A DNA stretch of 64,000 nt from Alphaproteobacteria bacterium (GCA_040905865.1 JBBDQU010000053.1:1-64000), one strand, 5' to 3'; counted from the stretch's first letter, positions 34,372 to 43,084 are shown. Notes: generated by a model from the sequence alone, not told the origin. Translations and numbers: made by a program.

Positions 34372-34372
34372 A

Positions 34373-35365
34373 CTACATAAAAAGTTTTTCGTTTGTCATG
34401 CCGCTGTAAAGGCCGGCAACGAATTCCTCATAGCCGTTATAAAGCCGGGTCGGAACGCGGTCATCGAGGCCGAGGACGCGCTCCGTTGCCTGGCTCCAGC
34501 GCGGATGCGATACCTGCGGGTTCACATTGGCCCAGAATCCGTATTCGCGCGACTGTATCCCCTGCCAGAAGGTTACGGGCCGCTTGTCGGTAAATTCGAT
34601 GCGGACAATGCCCTTGGCTGATTTGAAGCCGTATTTCCAGGGCAGGGTCAGGCGGAACGGCGTGCCGTTCTGTTTCAGCATTGGCTTGCCATAGGCGCCG
34701 GTCGCCATATAGGCCAGTTCGTTGGTCGCTTCCTCAATGGTCAATCCCTCGGTATAGGGCCAGGGATACCAGGAGGACTTCTGTCCCGGCGCCACCTTGG
34801 GATTTTCGAAACTGGTGAATTTCAGATATTTGGCGGAGGAGAGCGGCTGCGCCATGTCGACCAGCGCCTTCAGGGGAAAGCCGCTCCACGGTACGTCCAT
34901 CGACCAGGCCTCGACGCAACGATGCCGGTACAGCCTTTCGTCCAGCGGCATCTTCGCCAGCAGTTCGTCGACGCCGATGGTTACGGGCTTTTCGACCATC
35001 CCGTCGAGCGTCAGCGTCCAAGGCCGCAGGGGAAGCGCCTGCGCCTTGTCCCACACCGATTTGGACGAGCCGAATTCGTAATAATTGTTGTAGGTCGTGA
35101 CCAGCCGTTCTTCGGTGATCGGACGGTCCAGCGTATAGGCCGGATTGCGCGCAACAGGGTATAGCGGTGCGCTGGGATCCGGTTCCGGCGGCTTGCGCGT
35201 CACGATCGACGGCGTCTCGTCACATCCGGCTATCAGCGGCGAAATCGCCGCCATGATCGAACCGGCGGCAATGCCTTTAGCCAGGTTGCGCCGGCCCTGG
35301 AACAGGTCTTCAGGCGTCGCGGTCGATTCAGGTTTCGTCCAGCCGCGCGGTATCTTGATCAGCAT
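34373..35365 (-). CDS. msrP: Protein-methionine-sulfoxide reductase, molybdopterin subunit (MsrP/YedY type)
   Basis: A 330-residue Tat-exported molybdoenzyme. An RRNLAKG Tat signal is near residue 25, the molybdenum-ligand Cys is in YRHRCVEAWSMDVPWSGFPL, and AYMATGAYGKPML, LPWKYGFKSAKGIVRIEF and EYGFWANVNPQ are MsrP hallmarks. MsrP repairs oxidised Met in periplasmic proteins, using electrons from membrane haem protein MsrQ. No msrQ gene lies next to it here. I take ATG 35365; a second ATG three bases earlier is closer to AGGAGG. It is the last gene of the SCO1/CNPC minus-strand block, so oxidative or metal stress control is likely. Confidence 0.9.
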   Translation of the reverse strand: MLIKIPRGWTKPESTATPEDLFQGRRNLAKGIAAGSIMAAISPLIAGCDETPSIVTRKPPEPDPSAPLYPVARNPAYTLDRPITEERLVTTYNNYYEFGSSKSVWDKAQALPLRPWTLTLDGMVEKPVTIGVDELLAKMPLDERLYRHRCVEAWSMDVPWSGFPLKALVDMAQPLSSAKYLKFTSFENPKVAPGQKSSWYPWPYTEGLTIEEATNELAYMATGAYGKPMLKQNGTPFRLTLPWKYGFKSAKGIVRIEFTDKRPVTFWQGIQSREYGFWANVNPQVSHPRWSQATERVLGLDDRVPTRLYNGYEEFVAGLYSGMTNEKLFM

Positions 35366-35402
35366 CATGTGCCTCCTGTGTTGCGGCGCCCGGGAAGCCG
35401 GT

Positions 35403-36035
35403 TCAGTTAATATGGCGCCGCAGTATTTCGGCCATCTGGTCCGCGCCCAGAACGGGCGGTATCAGGGTCGCAAATTTTCCGTCCGGTCGCATCAGGTAAA
35501 TGAAAGAGCCATGCGCGTAGATCGGGTTGCCGTCGCCGTCCCGGGAAACCTGAGAGGATTCGACCTGATAGGCCTGCATCGTTTTTTGAACCTGCTTCGG
35601 CGTTCCCGTCAGGCCGAGCAGTCTTGGATGCACCTTTGGCATCTGTTGGGCCAATGCTCCAGGCGTGTCGTTTTCCGGATCCACCGTGATCAGGACGGGT
35701 TGCACCCTGCCAGCGGACGCGCCCAGCGCATCCAGCGCGGCCGTCATGTGTTGCAGGCCAACCGGGCAGATTGACTGGCAATCGGCATAACCGAAAAAGA
35801 CCAGCAGGAAAGAGCCATGAAAATCCGCATCGGTTCGCTGCGTGCCGTGATGGTCCGTCAGAGTGAACGGGCCGCCGATGTTGTCGAATGGCATGGCGCC
35901 CGGAGGTTTCGCTGCGAGGCCGGTCTGTGCCGTTACCTTGGCGGTCGCCGGAGCATGCAGCGAAGGATCATGCGTTGCCGCCGGTTCGGCGGAAAGCAGA
36001 AAGCCGGCTGCAAGGAGGGCATGTCGAAGTTTCAT
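35403..36035 (-). CDS. SCO1/SenC/PrrC family copper protein
   Basis: A 210-residue exported protein. After a signal peptide, GGPFTLTDHHGTQRTDADFHGSFLLVFFGYADCQSICP carries the CxxxC copper-binding pair (near residues 87-91), and the final YAHGSFIYLMRPDGKFATLIPP has the family's third ligand His. SCO proteins deliver copper to cytochrome oxidase or act as thioredoxin-like redox sensors. Here there is no oxidase gene next to it; neighbours are a Cys/His-rich exported protein and MsrP. The gene starts at 36035, three bases after the 181-residue gene, so it is co-transcribed. Confidence 0.85.
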   Translation of the reverse strand: MKLRHALLAAGFLLSAEPAATHDPSLHAPATAKVTAQTGLAAKPPGAMPFDNIGGPFTLTDHHGTQRTDADFHGSFLLVFFGYADCQSICPVGLQHMTAALDALGASAGRVQPVLITVDPENDTPGALAQQMPKVHPRLLGLTGTPKQVQKTMQAYQVESSQVSRDGDGNPIYAHGSFIYLMRPDGKFATLIPPVLGADQMAEILRRHIN

Positions 36036-36038
36036 GGC

Positions 36039-36584
36039 CTATTGTTTCGCCTCATACGCCTTGTCCGCCGCCAGGCCGAGGCCCAGCTTGCCGTTCGCCG
36101 CAAGTTCCGCTTTGATTCTCGGGTCGTGCAGATACCATTCCTCGACCATATCGCTTTTGGGACCGATGCCATTCTCAGCGGCCCATTTTGGCAGAAACCG
36201 GTTCGCGCGGCGCCAGGGGCCGTCCGGCGCCTTGCGCACGAACTGCAGTGCAAAAATCGTATGGCCCCTATTGGTGGTCAGCAGTCCATCCGCGATGACC
36301 GTTGCATTGCAGAAATCGATCAGTTCCGCGGCGGCGCCGGCAAAGATTACCGAGTTTTTCGACGGCAGAACCAACTTGCCGGTGCTGTCCAGCAGGCCAA
36401 GCTGGCGCTTGCCTTCGCCGCAGGCTTTCGGGCAGTCGCCGGTCAATTCGCACAGGATGTCGACCACCTTGGCCTCGAAGCGCGTGATTTTTTCGTTAGG
36501 CAGTCCCCATTCCTCGGCGGCCTGTACCTGTCCGTTCAGTACGAAGGCGACCGCAAGAGCCGTCAGCAATGTTCTGTATGTCAT
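36039..36584 (-). CDS. Exported protein of unknown function in the SCO1/MsrP block
   Basis: A 181-residue protein with a signal peptide ending in VQAAE. The mature part has Cys pairs at CELTGDCPKACGEGK (three Cys within twelve residues) and FCNATV, suggesting disulfides or metal binding. The C-terminal third (RANRFLPKWAAENGI, EWYLHDPRIKAELAAN) recalls a helical family seen with SCO1 proteins, but I cannot name it. It begins four bases after the 143-residue gene (start at 36584). The spacing and shared direction make it part of the same transcript. Confidence 0.6.
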   Translation of the reverse strand: MTYRTLLTALAVAFVLNGQVQAAEEWGLPNEKITRFEAKVVDILCELTGDCPKACGEGKRQLGLLDSTGKLVLPSKNSVIFAGAAAELIDFCNATVIADGLLTTNRGHTIFALQFVRKAPDGPWRRANRFLPKWAAENGIGPKSDMVEEWYLHDPRIKAELAANGKLGLGLAADKAYEAKQ

Positions 36585-36588
36585 GGCG

Positions 36589-37020
36589 TCAGTTCCCGAA
36601 AGGCTGGATGCCGTATTCTTCATGGGTCTCTTTTACGATGCCGGAATCGTCCACAACCTTGTTGACGACCAGATAGCGGATCCCGTCGCGTTCGTAGACA
36701 TCGCCATCAACCGTCACCTTGTGGGTCTGGATTTTCAGGATTGCCGGATTGGCGACGCTCGTCGCGTTCCCTTCGAGCTTCAGCACCATATAGACTTGGC
36801 CGTCCTCCCCCAGGACTCCGACCGGTATGCCGCCGGCCGCACACCACAGCGCGCATTGATGATGCGCCGTGCCTTCCGCGAACATGATTTCCGTAATGTA
36901 ACACCAGCTGTCGATGACCTCGCCGGTGATCGATACACGCTTCCCCGTGGCCGCATTTGCCGGGGCGGCCATCGCAGCGGCGAGAAGCGCTGCGATGGCG
37001 AATAATACGCCCTTTTTCAT
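36589..37020 (-). CDS. Exported Cys/His-rich protein (SCO1/MsrP block)
   Basis: A 143-residue protein with a signal peptide (MKKGVLFAIAALLAAAMAAPANAA). The mature part opens ITGEVIDSWCYITEIMFAEGTAHHQCALWCAAGGIPVG, with one Cys before a His-His-x-Cys-x3-Cys cluster, a layout that could bind copper or haem. The rest is a beta-rich region (VYMVLKLEGN, YLVVNKVVDD). I have seen this pattern in similar operons but do not know the role. A strong AGGGAGAA ribosome site precedes the ATG at 37020. It sits 77 bases after the CNPC-repeat gene and four bases before the next gene. Confidence 0.65.
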   Translation of the reverse strand: MKKGVLFAIAALLAAAMAAPANAATGKRVSITGEVIDSWCYITEIMFAEGTAHHQCALWCAAGGIPVGVLGEDGQVYMVLKLEGNATSVANPAILKIQTHKVTVDGDVYERDGIRYLVVNKVVDDSGIVKETHEEYGIQPFGN

Positions 37021-37097
37021 GTCAGGTTCTCCCTGTTGGGTTCCCGATTATGGTGCGCCAATTCGAGTCCCGGAAAAAAGACGCTCCCCGAAAATGG

Positions 37098-37379
37098 TTA
37101 CTTCCTGGCCGCGCAGGGATTGCAGCCTTTTTTTGCGGCGCAGGGATTGCAGCCCTTTGCGGCGCAGGGGTTCTTCGCGCTACAGGGATTGCAGCCCTTC
37201 TTCGCGGCGCAGGGATTGCATCCCTTTTTGGCGGAACAGGGATTGCAGGCGGCGAGTTGCACCGGGGCGGTACCGGGCTGGGCTGCCGCTGCGGGAAGCG
37301 CCGCTGCACTGGCCAGAACCGCCGCCGCGCCGACCGCCGCCATGGAACGTTTGAAACGAAGATTTGTCTTGGTGGACAT
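37098..37379 (-). CDS. Exported Cys-rich CNPC-repeat peptide
   Basis: A 93-residue protein: a signal peptide to about residue 33, a short linker, and a C-terminal 50 residues made of imperfect CNPC(A/S)AKKG repeats (five full CNPC units plus one NPC, 11 Cys in all). In mature form it should be a secreted or periplasmic metal-binding or disulfide-rich peptide. Similar short Cys-Asn-Pro-Cys proteins occur in alphaproteobacteria but I know no assigned role. The start has a very strong AAGGAGAGGCAC site. It is the first effector gene after the sensor kinase gene, 124 bases downstream, so probably regulated by that system. Confidence 0.8.
   Translation of the reverse strand: MSTKTNLRFKRSMAAVGAAAVLASAAALPAAAAQPGTAPVQLAACNPCSAKKGCNPCAAKKGCNPCSAKNPCAAKGCNPCAAKKGCNPCAARK
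37131..37253 (-). repeat. 27-bp tandem repeats encoding CNPCAAKKG units
   Basis: Repeated gene segments, spaced by 27 bases with some shorter units, encode the CNPC repeats of the Cys-rich peptide. The repeats remain in frame and are diverged at third positions, so they are old enough to have drifted but still selected. Confidence 0.75.
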
Positions 37380-37503
37380 GTGCCTCTCCTTAACATTGAC
37401 CTGCCGGCGGAATGCCGTACCGGTTGACGTCGGGCCGCAACTGTTTCAAGGCGGCCGCAAGGTTAAAGATGGCGCAGGGATGTAAGGCGCAAATAAAGAA
37501 ACA

Positions 37504-38607
37504 TTAAAGATTTTGTAAAGATTTGGGTCCGGTTGAGGGACCGTTGTCCGGAATAGCGACTGTGAAGGTAATTTCCGTTTCGTTCACGGCCACCGAGGCC
37601 TTTCCGCCATGGGCTTCGGTGAGTTGCCTGACGATGGACAGGCCGATGCCGGCGCCGCCGGTATCGCGGGACCGGGAGGGATCAAGCCGGTGGAAGCGTT
37701 CGAAGATCGCCGGCAGGTCGGCTTCGGAAATGCCGTTGCAGGTATTGGTGAAGCGCAGCTGTACCGACCCGTTTTCGTGCGTTGTTCCAACATGGAAATG
37801 GCCGCCGTCGGGCGTGTATTGCGAGGCGTTCTGCACCAGGTTGCTAAGCACCTGAAGAACCTTATCCCGGTCACCGTTCATGTGTCGCGCATCCCTGTCC
37901 AGATCGACGTCGACGGTAATATTCCGGGCGCTGAATTCGTGCCGGTTGAGCGTCAGGACACGGTCAATGAATTCCGCCAGGTCTATGGGTTCACGACGAA
38001 TATAGGCGCGCGCCGCATCGGCGTGGGTCAACTGGTTCAGGTCCTGCACCAGACGGACCAGCCGCATGATCTCGTCCTGCAGAATATCGTAGGTTTCCTT
38101 TGACGGCGTCACGACGCCATCGGCGAGCGCCTCCAGATAGCCCCGGATATTGGTCAGTGGCGTGCGCAGTTCATGGGCGAAGTCGGCAACCATCGTGCGC
38201 CGCAGTCCTTCGAGCTTTTCCAGGCTGTCGGCCATCTGGTTGAATGCGGCGGCCAGTTCGCCGATTTCGTCGGACGGGCCAATCGGCGTGCGTGCGGTGT
38301 AGTCGCCGGCGGCAAGACGCCGGGTTGCCTCGGCCATTTCGGAGAACGGCTTCAGCACCCGCCGGGTCAGCAGCGCACTGAGAATAAAGGCAAGCACAAG
38401 GCCGATCACCGCCGCCTTGATGAAGTAGCGATGGACCGCGTCGAGGAACATCTGATGCGTGTCCTCGGGTTCGATATTGTACTGCTTCATCAGCATGGTG
38501 AAATAGTCGGCGGCGAGCAGGTCGATTGCCATCCACAGCACCGCGATCACGACACAGATGATCGGCAGGTTTATGGCGAGCAGTTTCCATAACAGGCGCT
38601 GCTTCAT
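37504..38607 (-). CDS. Sensor histidine kinase (BaeS/EnvZ-like), envelope type
   Basis: A 367-residue membrane kinase. Two transmembrane helices (residues 10-30 and 62-82) enclose a short, about 30-residue periplasmic loop. Then a HAMP domain (LTRRVLKPFSEMAEATRRLAAGDYTARTPIG), the phosphorylated His in FAHELRTPLTN (near residue 147), the N-box LSNLVQNASQYTPDGG, and G-boxes DTGGAGIGLSIVRQL. The small periplasmic loop suggests it senses membrane or envelope state, or copper, as in BaeS/CusS types; this is inference. It overlaps the response-regulator gene by four bases (ATGA), so they are translated together. Confidence 0.88.
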   Translation of the reverse strand: MKQRLLWKLLAINLPIICVVIAVLWMAIDLLAADYFTMLMKQYNIEPEDTHQMFLDAVHRYFIKAAVIGLVLAFILSALLTRRVLKPFSEMAEATRRLAAGDYTARTPIGPSDEIGELAAAFNQMADSLEKLEGLRRTMVADFAHELRTPLTNIRGYLEALADGVVTPSKETYDILQDEIMRLVRLVQDLNQLTHADAARAYIRREPIDLAEFIDRVLTLNRHEFSARNITVDVDLDRDARHMNGDRDKVLQVLSNLVQNASQYTPDGGHFHVGTTHENGSVQLRFTNTCNGISEADLPAIFERFHRLDPSRSRDTGGAGIGLSIVRQLTEAHGGKASVAVNETEITFTVAIPDNGPSTGPKSLQNL

Positions 38608-39311
38608 CGGCCGATTTTCCGGTCGGCGAAGCGGTAACCGATGCCATGGACGGTTTCCACATAACGCGGTTGCGATGCATCGGGCTCGATCTTGCGGCGC
38701 AACTTGCCGATATGGACGTCGACAACCCGGTCAACGACGGATTCACCGTGCTCGTAGAGACTGCCGAGCAGGTCGCTGCGCGAATAGGCCCGGCCCGGCG
38801 ACTTCATCAGCGTGAACAACAGGGTATATTCCGACGGCGTCAGCGCCACCGCCGTGCCGTCCATGGCGACGGTCCGTTTTTCCGGATCGAGCGTCAGCGC
38901 GCCATGCCGCAATATTTTCGATCCGGCCGGGACGGTCTGTTCACCCGTCCGGCGCAGGATAGCCTTGACCCGTTCGGTCAGTTCGCGGGGACTGAACGGC
39001 TTCACGACATAGTCGTCGGCCCCCATCGACAGCCCGACAACCCGGTCCATTTCCTCCGCCCGCGCCGTCAGCATCAGGATCGGAACATTCGATTCCCGGC
39101 GCAGCGCCCGACAGATCTCCCAGCCGTCGATCCCCGGCAGCATCACGTCGAGGATGACGAGACGCGGACCTCGGCTGGTGGCGAGCCAAAGACCTTCATT
39201 GCCGTCATGGGCGACAAGCGTATCGTAGCCGGAACGGTTGAGATAGCGCCGGACAAGGTCCGCGATATTGCGGTCGTCTTCGATTATGAGGATCGGCGCG
39301 GCGTCTGCCAT
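38604..39311 (-). CDS. OmpR/PhoB-family response regulator
   Basis: A 235-residue two-domain regulator. Receiver residues 1-115: acidic pair LIIEDD, phosphoacceptor Asp in VILDVMLPG (near 54), Thr in LTAR, and Lys in VVKPFSPREL. The winged-helix DNA-binding part follows from about residue 135 (LTPSEYTLLFTLMKSPGRAYSR, VDVHIGKLRRKIEPD, YVETVHGIGYRF). I start at ATG 39311 (MADAAPILI); an upstream ATG (39335) adds eight residues with no ribosome site. It is the first gene of the minus-strand block that runs to msrP, and so the likely controller of the downstream CNPC/SCO/MsrP genes. Confidence 0.88.
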   Translation of the reverse strand: MADAAPILIIEDDRNIADLVRRYLNRSGYDTLVAHDGNEGLWLATSRGPRLVILDVMLPGIDGWEICRALRRESNVPILMLTARAEEMDRVVGLSMGADDYVVKPFSPRELTERVKAILRRTGEQTVPAGSKILRHGALTLDPEKRTVAMDGTAVALTPSEYTLLFTLMKSPGRAYSRSDLLGSLYEHGESVVDRVVDVHIGKLRRKIEPDASQPRYVETVHGIGYRFADRKIGR

Positions 39312-39450
39312 ATCCGGTACTTTCACTCCATGCATGGCGGGAGGCGGTCACTCCTTTAACACGGGGGCGTGGGGACCGAAAGCGCTTGTCGCATCGCCTC
39401 GCGGCAAGCAGTATCGACCCGAACACGGAAACGACGGAAGGAATCGGGGC

Positions 39451-40287
39451 ATGGCTGGTAGTTCGGGCGATCCTGTTGCAACAATCTCCGAGGCCGGGGC
39501 GACGGGCGATATTGCGGCGCTGTATGCGGATATCCGGGCCACCCAGGGGGTCCCTGTCGTGAACCTGATATGGCGCCATATCGCGGTGCTGCCAGGCGCG
39601 TTGGGCTGGGCATGGGAAGCGCTTAAACCGCTTTACGAGTCGGGTTTGATCGACGCCGAAGCGGACAGACTGCGCAATGATCTGACCCTGCCGGCGCTGC
39701 CCGGCATGTCGCGTTCCGTACTTCTTTGCGCTGGCCTGCGCGACAGCGACATCGCGCAGATCATGATGGTGCTGCAATCCTATGAGCGCAGCAATGCAAT
39801 GAACATGGTGGCTCTCAGTGCCCTGCTTGCCCGGATAGAAGGCGCCGCCTCGGCGTCCCGTCCGGCGGTTGTGACCGGGACCGTCCGTGCGGCAATCGAC
39901 GGCGCCATGCCGCCGTTGCCGGGGCTCGACGACATGCGGCCTCATGTCCGCGATGTGGTGCTTGCCCTGAATTCGGTTGGCGGGCGGACGGAAATTCTGG
40001 CGAGCATGTATCGGCATCTGGCGAACTGGCCGCCCTGTCTTGGCCTGATCCGGACACTTATTGCGCCGGTCGAAGCCGACGGCCGGATTGAACCGGTAAT
40101 TCAGTGTGTCATTGCCGAAGGGATCCGGCGCGGCGCGATACTTGCGGGCGGACTCGCCAGTCCGGCCAGCGTTCCCGATGCGACAACGCAGCAGGCCATC
40201 GCGCAGGCGCTTCGAACCTTCATCGAGGGGCCGATCGGCAAGATGATCGCCATTGTCCCGATAATCCGGCGCGCCATGCCGGCATGA
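39451..40287 (+). CDS. DehI-like (group I haloacid dehalogenase family) protein with altered active site
   Basis: A 278-residue protein. The order LYADIRATQGVPVVNLIWRHIAVLPGALGWAW near residues 25-58, then NWP (SMYRHLANWPPCL near 190) and LIAPVEADGRI, matches my memory of group I 2-haloacid dehalogenases (DehI). In DehI the step before this NWP segment carries the catalytic Asp (Ser-Asp); here the corresponding pair reads Ser-Met. If that alignment is right, hydrolysis by the DehI mechanism would be lost. The start at 39451 follows GGAAGGAATCGGGGC. It is divergent from the response-regulator gene, 139 bases apart. Function unknown. Confidence 0.6.
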   Translation: MAGSSGDPVATISEAGATGDIAALYADIRATQGVPVVNLIWRHIAVLPGALGWAWEALKPLYESGLIDAEADRLRNDLTLPALPGMSRSVLLCAGLRDSDIAQIMMVLQSYERSNAMNMVALSALLARIEGAASASRPAVVTGTVRAAIDGAMPPLPGLDDMRPHVRDVVLALNSVGGRTEILASMYRHLANWPPCLGLIRTLIAPVEADGRIEPVIQCVIAEGIRRGAILAGGLASPASVPDATTQQAIAQALRTFIEGPIGKMIAIVPIIRRAMPA

Positions 40288-40618
40288 CGGTCAGGCTGGC
40301 GCGCTGCCGTGTCTACAAGGTGAAGTCGGCAACCCCGGTTCGGCGCCGGCGTGAGCGTTCCGGATGGCGATATCGACACAACTGGCGACCGGTATTTTCG
40401 CGATTTCGGGTATCGGGGTATGTCTGAACCACGACGTCACAACGGGCGACGGCAGGGCTACGAGGACGCCAGAATTCGCCGAAAGACGAACGTTATCGGT
40501 ACATAATCATAAGGTTAGCAGAAGCCGCCGGCAGCTGCCATGCCGTCCTCGGCAGGCCTGCATTCATAGTTCATTAAGAGTTCGCGGCTAACGTCGCAGG
40601 AATTTGCAGGCAGCGACC
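40288..40618. other. Intergenic gap before the GGDEF-EAL gene
   Basis: 331 bases between the DehI-like gene and the c-di-GMP gene. No RNA gene, strong hairpin or near-consensus promoter pair was found. A short open frame inside it (40364-40591) has no ribosome site and no protein-like sequence. The 3' part probably contains the promoter and leader of the downstream gene. Confidence 0.4.
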
Positions 40619-43084
40619 GTGCGTAAGGGCGATAAAGTTTCGCTTCAGGACGAGAACCGAGTGACTGAATTGGCATGGCAAGATAAGCAGGTGCGGCAGG
40701 TAATTCAGCAATTGCCGTCACCGGAAGTAATTCTCTCGGCCGTGACGGATGCTGCGCCGGTGGCCTTTCTGGTACTTGACAAGAATCGTATTGTCAGACG
40801 GTTCGGGGGCGGCGCCATTGCAAGGATTGGCGCCAATCCGGCGACTATAACCGGGATGTCCTTCGATCATCTGTTTGTTGCCCACGCCAATCTGCGCCGG
40901 GCCCTGACACGCGCCTGTTCAGGGGGCGCTGTAAATGAAACCGCGGAAATTAACGGCAATACACTCGGGTTTCAGTTCCTGCCGGCACCGGATGCAGTCC
41001 CAAGTGTGACAGTCGTGGCCTTCGATGTTTCCCGCCGTCATATTCTGGAAGAACAGGAACGCCTGTTGAGCGGGATACTCGACTCTATTTCCGATGGCGT
41101 CGTTACGGTCAATACCAAGGGGCAAATCGAAAGTATCAATCGGGCGGGCCTCGAACTATTCGGATTTTCCGGCGACCAGATCGTCGACCGGAACATCGAA
41201 ACGCTGATTCCGGAACTCGGGATTGTCCGGATGGCGTCGCTGAAAAAGACCGAAGCAGTCGGCCGACGTAAGGATGGCAGCAATTTTGATGTCCGGCTGA
41301 TGATGACCTCCTTCAAACAGGGTGGCGAACAGAAATATTTTGCGACGATCGTCGATACTTCATCCGGGCAGGGCTCGAAAACCGACATCCGGGAAAGCGA
41401 GGAACGTTACGCCCTGGCGGCGCTCGGCGCGAATGACGGCTTGTGGGACTGGAATCTGGATGATGGAACGATCTACCTGTCGCCCCGCTGGCGCTCGATG
41501 CTCGGACTTGAGGAAAACGACTTGAAAAACAGTCCGGAAGAATGGCTGAGCCGTATTCATCCCGACGATGTCGTGGCGTTCTGCGAAGGTTTCGACGCCC
41601 ATCTTGACGGTACGAGCAGCCAGTTCGAGCACGAGTTTCGTATGCGCCATGCAAATGGCGAATATCGCTGGATGCAGGCGCGGGGGCTTGCCGTGCGACA
41701 GGCGGACGGCAAGGTATACAGGATGGCCGGCTCTCAGTCGGACATTACCGACCGCAAGCTTGCCGAAGAGCGTTTGATGCACGGGGCATTGCATGACCCG
41801 TTGACCAGTCTGCCGAACCGCGCCCTGATGCTGGACCGGCTGGGCCAGGCCCTGTCGCGAATGGAACGCAATGACGACCTGAATTTCGCGCTTGCGATCC
41901 TGGATATCGACCGGTTCATGCTTGTGAATGAAAGCCTCGGCCATGTCGTGGGCGACGAATTGCTGGTGTCCCTGTCGCGGCGCATGGAGGCTGAAATCGG
42001 CACCGGTAATACGCTTGCGCGGCTGGGTGGCGATGAGTTCGCGATCCTGATGGAAAATCCCGATACGCTCGTGGACATCAAGGGCTATGTCAAACGGCTG
42101 CAGGAAGTCATTGCCAAGCCGTTCGAACTTCTCGGCAAGGACGTATATGTTTCGGCCAGCTTCGGCATCGTACCCGGCGACTCCAGTTACACGCGCGCCA
42201 GCGACATGCTGCGCGATGCCGATCTGGCGATGTACCGGGCCAAGAAGGAGGGCAAGACCGGGTTCGAGGTATTCGAGGAGTCTCGCCACCGCCGCGAATT
42301 CGACCAGTTGCAGGTCGAAACCAGCCTTCGTCAGGGGCTGGAGGAAGGCTGGATACATGTGTACTACCAGCCGATCGTCGACTTGAAGACACGAAAGATC
42401 AAGGGATTTGAAGCGCTCAGCCGACTGATCCACCCGACCCACGGCGTCATTCCGCCGGCGGAGTTCATTGGCGTGGCCGAAGAAACCGGCCTGATCGTAC
42501 CCTTGGGCGAACAGATGCTCCTGATGGCCTGCGCGCAGACCGTGGAATGGCAGCAGCAATTCGGCATTTCCGACGCCCTTGATATCAGCGTCAACCTTTC
42601 GGCGCGGCATCTGGCCGAGGATAATATCGTCGAGTTGCTGGGCGACGTCCTGGAAAAGACCAAAATACCGCCGGCCAGTCTCAAGGTTGAAATCACCGAA
42701 TCCCTGATCATGTCGAATCCGGAACTGGCCGCGCAGACCCTCGACAGAATCAAGAAGCTCGGCATCACGCTGTCGCTCGACGATTTCGGGACGGGTTACT
42801 CCTCGCTCAGCTATTTGCGCCGGTTCCCGATCGATACGCTGAAGATGGACCGTTCCTTTGTCGCGCCCATCGATACGGACAAGCGCGACCTGGAACTGGT
42901 GCGCATGATCATTCTGCTGGCGCATACGCTGGGCATGGACGTCGTCGGCGAAGGCATCGAAACCGAAAGCCATCTCGACCTGTTGCGCGATCTCGATTGC
43001 GAATACGGCCAGGGCTATTTCTTCTCCCGGCCATTGCCGGCGGCCGACGTCGCTGCGCTGCTTCGACAGCAAACCGACCTATAG
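40619..43084 (+). CDS. PAS-GGDEF-EAL cyclic-di-GMP signalling protein
   Basis: An 821-residue protein without membrane helices. PAS-like regions: ~40-140 (FLVLDKNRIVRRF), ~150-260 (ILDSISDGVVTVNTKGQIESINRAG), ~275-400 (GLWDWNLDDGTIYLS) with a PAC extension. GGDEF domain about 400-555 has the active motif RLGGDEFAIL at residues near 468-476, although the usual phosphate-contact Lys in DRFK is Met (DRFMLVNESLGH) and no RxxD inhibitory site is seen. EAL domain about 570-815: FEALSRL, NLSARHL, ITESLI, LDDFGTGYSSL and VGEGIE. It can make or degrade c-di-GMP; the EAL looks complete. Start is uncertain: GTG 40619 and GTG 40661 (AGGA nearby) both fit. Confidence 0.88.
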   Translation: MRKGDKVSLQDENRVTELAWQDKQVRQVIQQLPSPEVILSAVTDAAPVAFLVLDKNRIVRRFGGGAIARIGANPATITGMSFDHLFVAHANLRRALTRACSGGAVNETAEINGNTLGFQFLPAPDAVPSVTVVAFDVSRRHILEEQERLLSGILDSISDGVVTVNTKGQIESINRAGLELFGFSGDQIVDRNIETLIPELGIVRMASLKKTEAVGRRKDGSNFDVRLMMTSFKQGGEQKYFATIVDTSSGQGSKTDIRESEERYALAALGANDGLWDWNLDDGTIYLSPRWRSMLGLEENDLKNSPEEWLSRIHPDDVVAFCEGFDAHLDGTSSQFEHEFRMRHANGEYRWMQARGLAVRQADGKVYRMAGSQSDITDRKLAEERLMHGALHDPLTSLPNRALMLDRLGQALSRMERNDDLNFALAILDIDRFMLVNESLGHVVGDELLVSLSRRMEAEIGTGNTLARLGGDEFAILMENPDTLVDIKGYVKRLQEVIAKPFELLGKDVYVSASFGIVPGDSSYTRASDMLRDADLAMYRAKKEGKTGFEVFEESRHRREFDQLQVETSLRQGLEEGWIHVYYQPIVDLKTRKIKGFEALSRLIHPTHGVIPPAEFIGVAEETGLIVPLGEQMLLMACAQTVEWQQQFGISDALDISVNLSARHLAEDNIVELLGDVLEKTKIPPASLKVEITESLIMSNPELAAQTLDRIKKLGITLSLDDFGTGYSSLSYLRRFPIDTLKMDRSFVAPIDTDKRDLELVRMIILLAHTLGMDVVGEGIETESHLDLLRDLDCEYGQGYFFSRPLPAADVAALLRQQTDL

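Noticed and set aside
37131-37253. Repeats in the CNPC gene as a CRISPR array
   Set aside because: The units are contiguous, in frame and encode protein; there are no unique spacers, and no cas genes.
41360-43072. 570-codon minus-strand frame opposite the GGDEF-EAL gene
   Set aside because: Antisense shadow; the sense strand has clear PAS, GGDEF and EAL motifs.
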